NCBI RefSeq assembly: GCF_902459465.1
Contig: NC_047070.1
Location: 15,526,156 to 15,590,155 of the forward strand
Reading direction: 5' to 3'
Length of the DNA stretch: 64,000 bases
Origin: Asterias rubens
Taxonomy: Eukaryota > Echinodermata > Asteroidea > Forcipulatida > Asteriidae
The notes beneath the pieces were generated by a model. It did not search any database. It worked only from the letters and a program-made list of their open reading frames with translations, and was not told the DNA's origin. Below, piece after piece: positions 62,414 to 64,000 of this stretch (positions within the stretch are counted from its first letter, which is position 1; each line of letters opens with the position of its first letter). The translations under genes were made by a program, and so were the position numbers.

Positions 62414-63924
62414 CTCTGACTAGCTGATGACGGGTTGGTCTACTCAAGATTGATAATAAAGTTCCGTATTGAGACTGACATGTGAATTAAGTGGGTTGAA
62501 ATCTCTACACGTCACTGTGTCTTCAACAGCGGCACTGTTGTTGTTCTAGGTGGACGAAACCTGTTGTGTACAAGACGCAGACCTATTAGATGCACTTTGT
62601 CTAGTCATAGAGAAAGTTCTTGCTCTGTGGTCTTATCCCCTGACTTATTTTGTTATCACTAAGCACAGGAAAGTAATGATAGAACATTAAATTTATCAAA
62701 TCAGTCTGTCATTATCTAGCCTCCGGAGACTCAAGTACAGTATGAGTCAATCAGTTATGCATCATGCACAAACCTTAAGAAGTATCCCCTGTCTTTTTCA
62801 CTAAGTTCAACGAAAGAACGGTTTATTGCAAATTCGATTCCACCTTTGGTATTATTTTATTACTTCTTGATATCTGAATGCGTTTTGTAATAATTGCTCT
62901 GCAATTGCTTAATAATAAGACCACATTTACCAATAACACATTTTTCCACCGATGCCTTTAAGCCTATAGTAGCTTTCAATGGCTCTGATCCCAATTCAGA
63001 TACATCCTGTCTTTTCAAACCGTTGTTTAATTCGACATTGTCGTCCGTTCGTCCCCGAGTCAACTTTCTCTTCATTCTAATTAAATATGAAATCAATTAC
63101 CAACGAAACGAGAAGCGTGACCGTGACTGTGGAACATTACTCAGCGGTTAGATACAGCCAGTAGCCCCCCTTAATGTTTAATACCTAACCCGTGGCCGGA
63201 ACAGAACTGGTGGGGAAAGCCATTATCTGTAGTTTTACCTTCACACAACTGTGTTTGGTCGACTGATTGATTAAAAGTGATACCTACGGGCAACCATTTT
63301 GATGTTTTTTGTCTTATTGCTGCTTAGATGTTCGGGTGAAAGCATCCGGCTGACTTAAAACGCCGTAGCACCTTGGCTTCTTATCTTACTCGTGTTATTT
63401 TAATATTAAGGGTGTGTGTGGTCAACGCCACAAAGTGAATGCCGAGGTCAGAATAATTCATTTCCAGTGAAACTAATTAATTAATTAATTAATGTGTGTC
63501 ACAGACCAAGTGTACTTTTTTCGTTCGTGCTCTTGGTTATGTAAAAATTATCACTCCGGTTACAGGTATCAATTATGATATTTATAGTAATTCTAACTTA
63601 TGAATCGAGATCATGATTGGCGAGCATGCAGGAAGTCATGATTCTCTTACCATTATCGACTAACATAGTCGGGAGAAACACCCCATTAACAATGCACTTT
63701 CCAATTTAAAAGAGCCACATAGTGTATCTTGAGAGACGTCTCTTTGACATTAGCAGTGACATGTGACACATTTAAATTTATGAGACACCAGCCCTGGCCA
63801 CAAGGCAGTAAGCCAATTTGAGACATGGTGACCACACAACTAAAACACTATTTTGGGTTGGGTAAGTTTGTCTGTATACACCCAAACCAAACATTGCACT
63901 CCTACAGTGGCCACCATTCCTCAA

Positions 63925-64000
63925 AAAGGCTAATCGTCTCCGTTGCCCCCTGCATGGGCTTGGCCTTGGTGCCCCTTCAAATGACTTAAAATGAATGGCA
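63925..64000 (+). repeat. GCCCTTGG-rich repeat cut by the window edge
   Basis: TCTCCGTTGCCCCCTG and TTGGCCTTGGTGCCCCTTCA match the family; the rest lies outside the window. Confidence 0.5.

Larger units (their letters stand above)
57264..64000. other. 3' flank of the HMG20-like gene, no further gene seen
   Basis: The 3' UTR probably extends to an AATAAA at 58354. Beyond it are an RFX-like X-box (58945-58958), a three-copy short tandem repeat (59765-59858), a stem-loop motif (60431-60470), a TTAA foldback (61170-61623), a short tandem repeat (62116-62173), a micro-palindrome (62386-62413) and the start of a GCCCTTGG-rich repeat at the window edge. Open frames are short and unconvincing. Confidence 0.6.

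Overview
The window is eukaryotic nuclear DNA from an animal, most likely a deuterostome and probably an echinoderm (a sea star would fit). The evidence is four intron-split genes of animal families (two homeobox genes, one proteoglycan-linker glycosyltransferase, one HMG20-type chromatin protein), AT-rich non-coding DNA, canonical GT/AG splice sites, and dense short foldback elements and tRNA-derived SINEs of the kind I associate with echinoderm genomes. The species call is inference from memory and was not tested by any search.

Layout. 1-4.4 kb: 3' flank with old repeats. 4.4-9.4 kb (- strand): a complete two-exon NK1-class homeobox gene (NKX1/slouch type) with a Groucho-binding eh1 motif and a typical homeodomain. 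9.4-32.9 kb: about 23 kb without a convincing gene. Here repeats alternate with GC-richer, non-repetitive blocks (about 9.7-11.7, 16.5-17.2, 20.0-20.6, 26.7-27.7 and 28.4-29.1 kb) that look like conserved regulatory elements of the homeobox genes. 32.9-36.3 kb (- strand): a second, divergent homeobox gene whose homeodomain is split between residues 44 and 45; it resembles Vent-like factors but I cannot name it. 39.4-45.7 kb (+): B4GALT7, five coding exons, with an 18-copy 46-bp minisatellite in intron 3 and a good poly(A) signal. 46.1-57.3 kb (+): an 11-exon gene for a 672-residue HMG20A/B-like protein that also carries a C2H2/U1-like zinc finger. 57.3-64 kb: 3' flank with repeats.

How the genes relate. 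The two homeobox genes share strand and neighbourhood and are plausibly an NK-type linkage remnant with shared regulatory DNA. B4GALT7 (Golgi enzyme adding the first galactose of the glycosaminoglycan linker) and the HMG20-like gene (nuclear, LSD1/CoREST-type biology in vertebrates) are housekeeping neighbours arranged head to tail about 0.4 kb apart. All exon joins given here keep the reading frame across every intron.

Repeats are the most unusual part. At least three foldback families insert at TTAA with termini starting AGG. There are tRNA-derived SINEs and several long-armed foldbacks. A short stem-loop motif resembling part of a hammerhead ribozyme core occurs about nine times. Two micro-palindromes of only 34 and 28 bp share the same ends and are each flanked by an exact 7-bp direct repeat, which may mark a very small insertion element.
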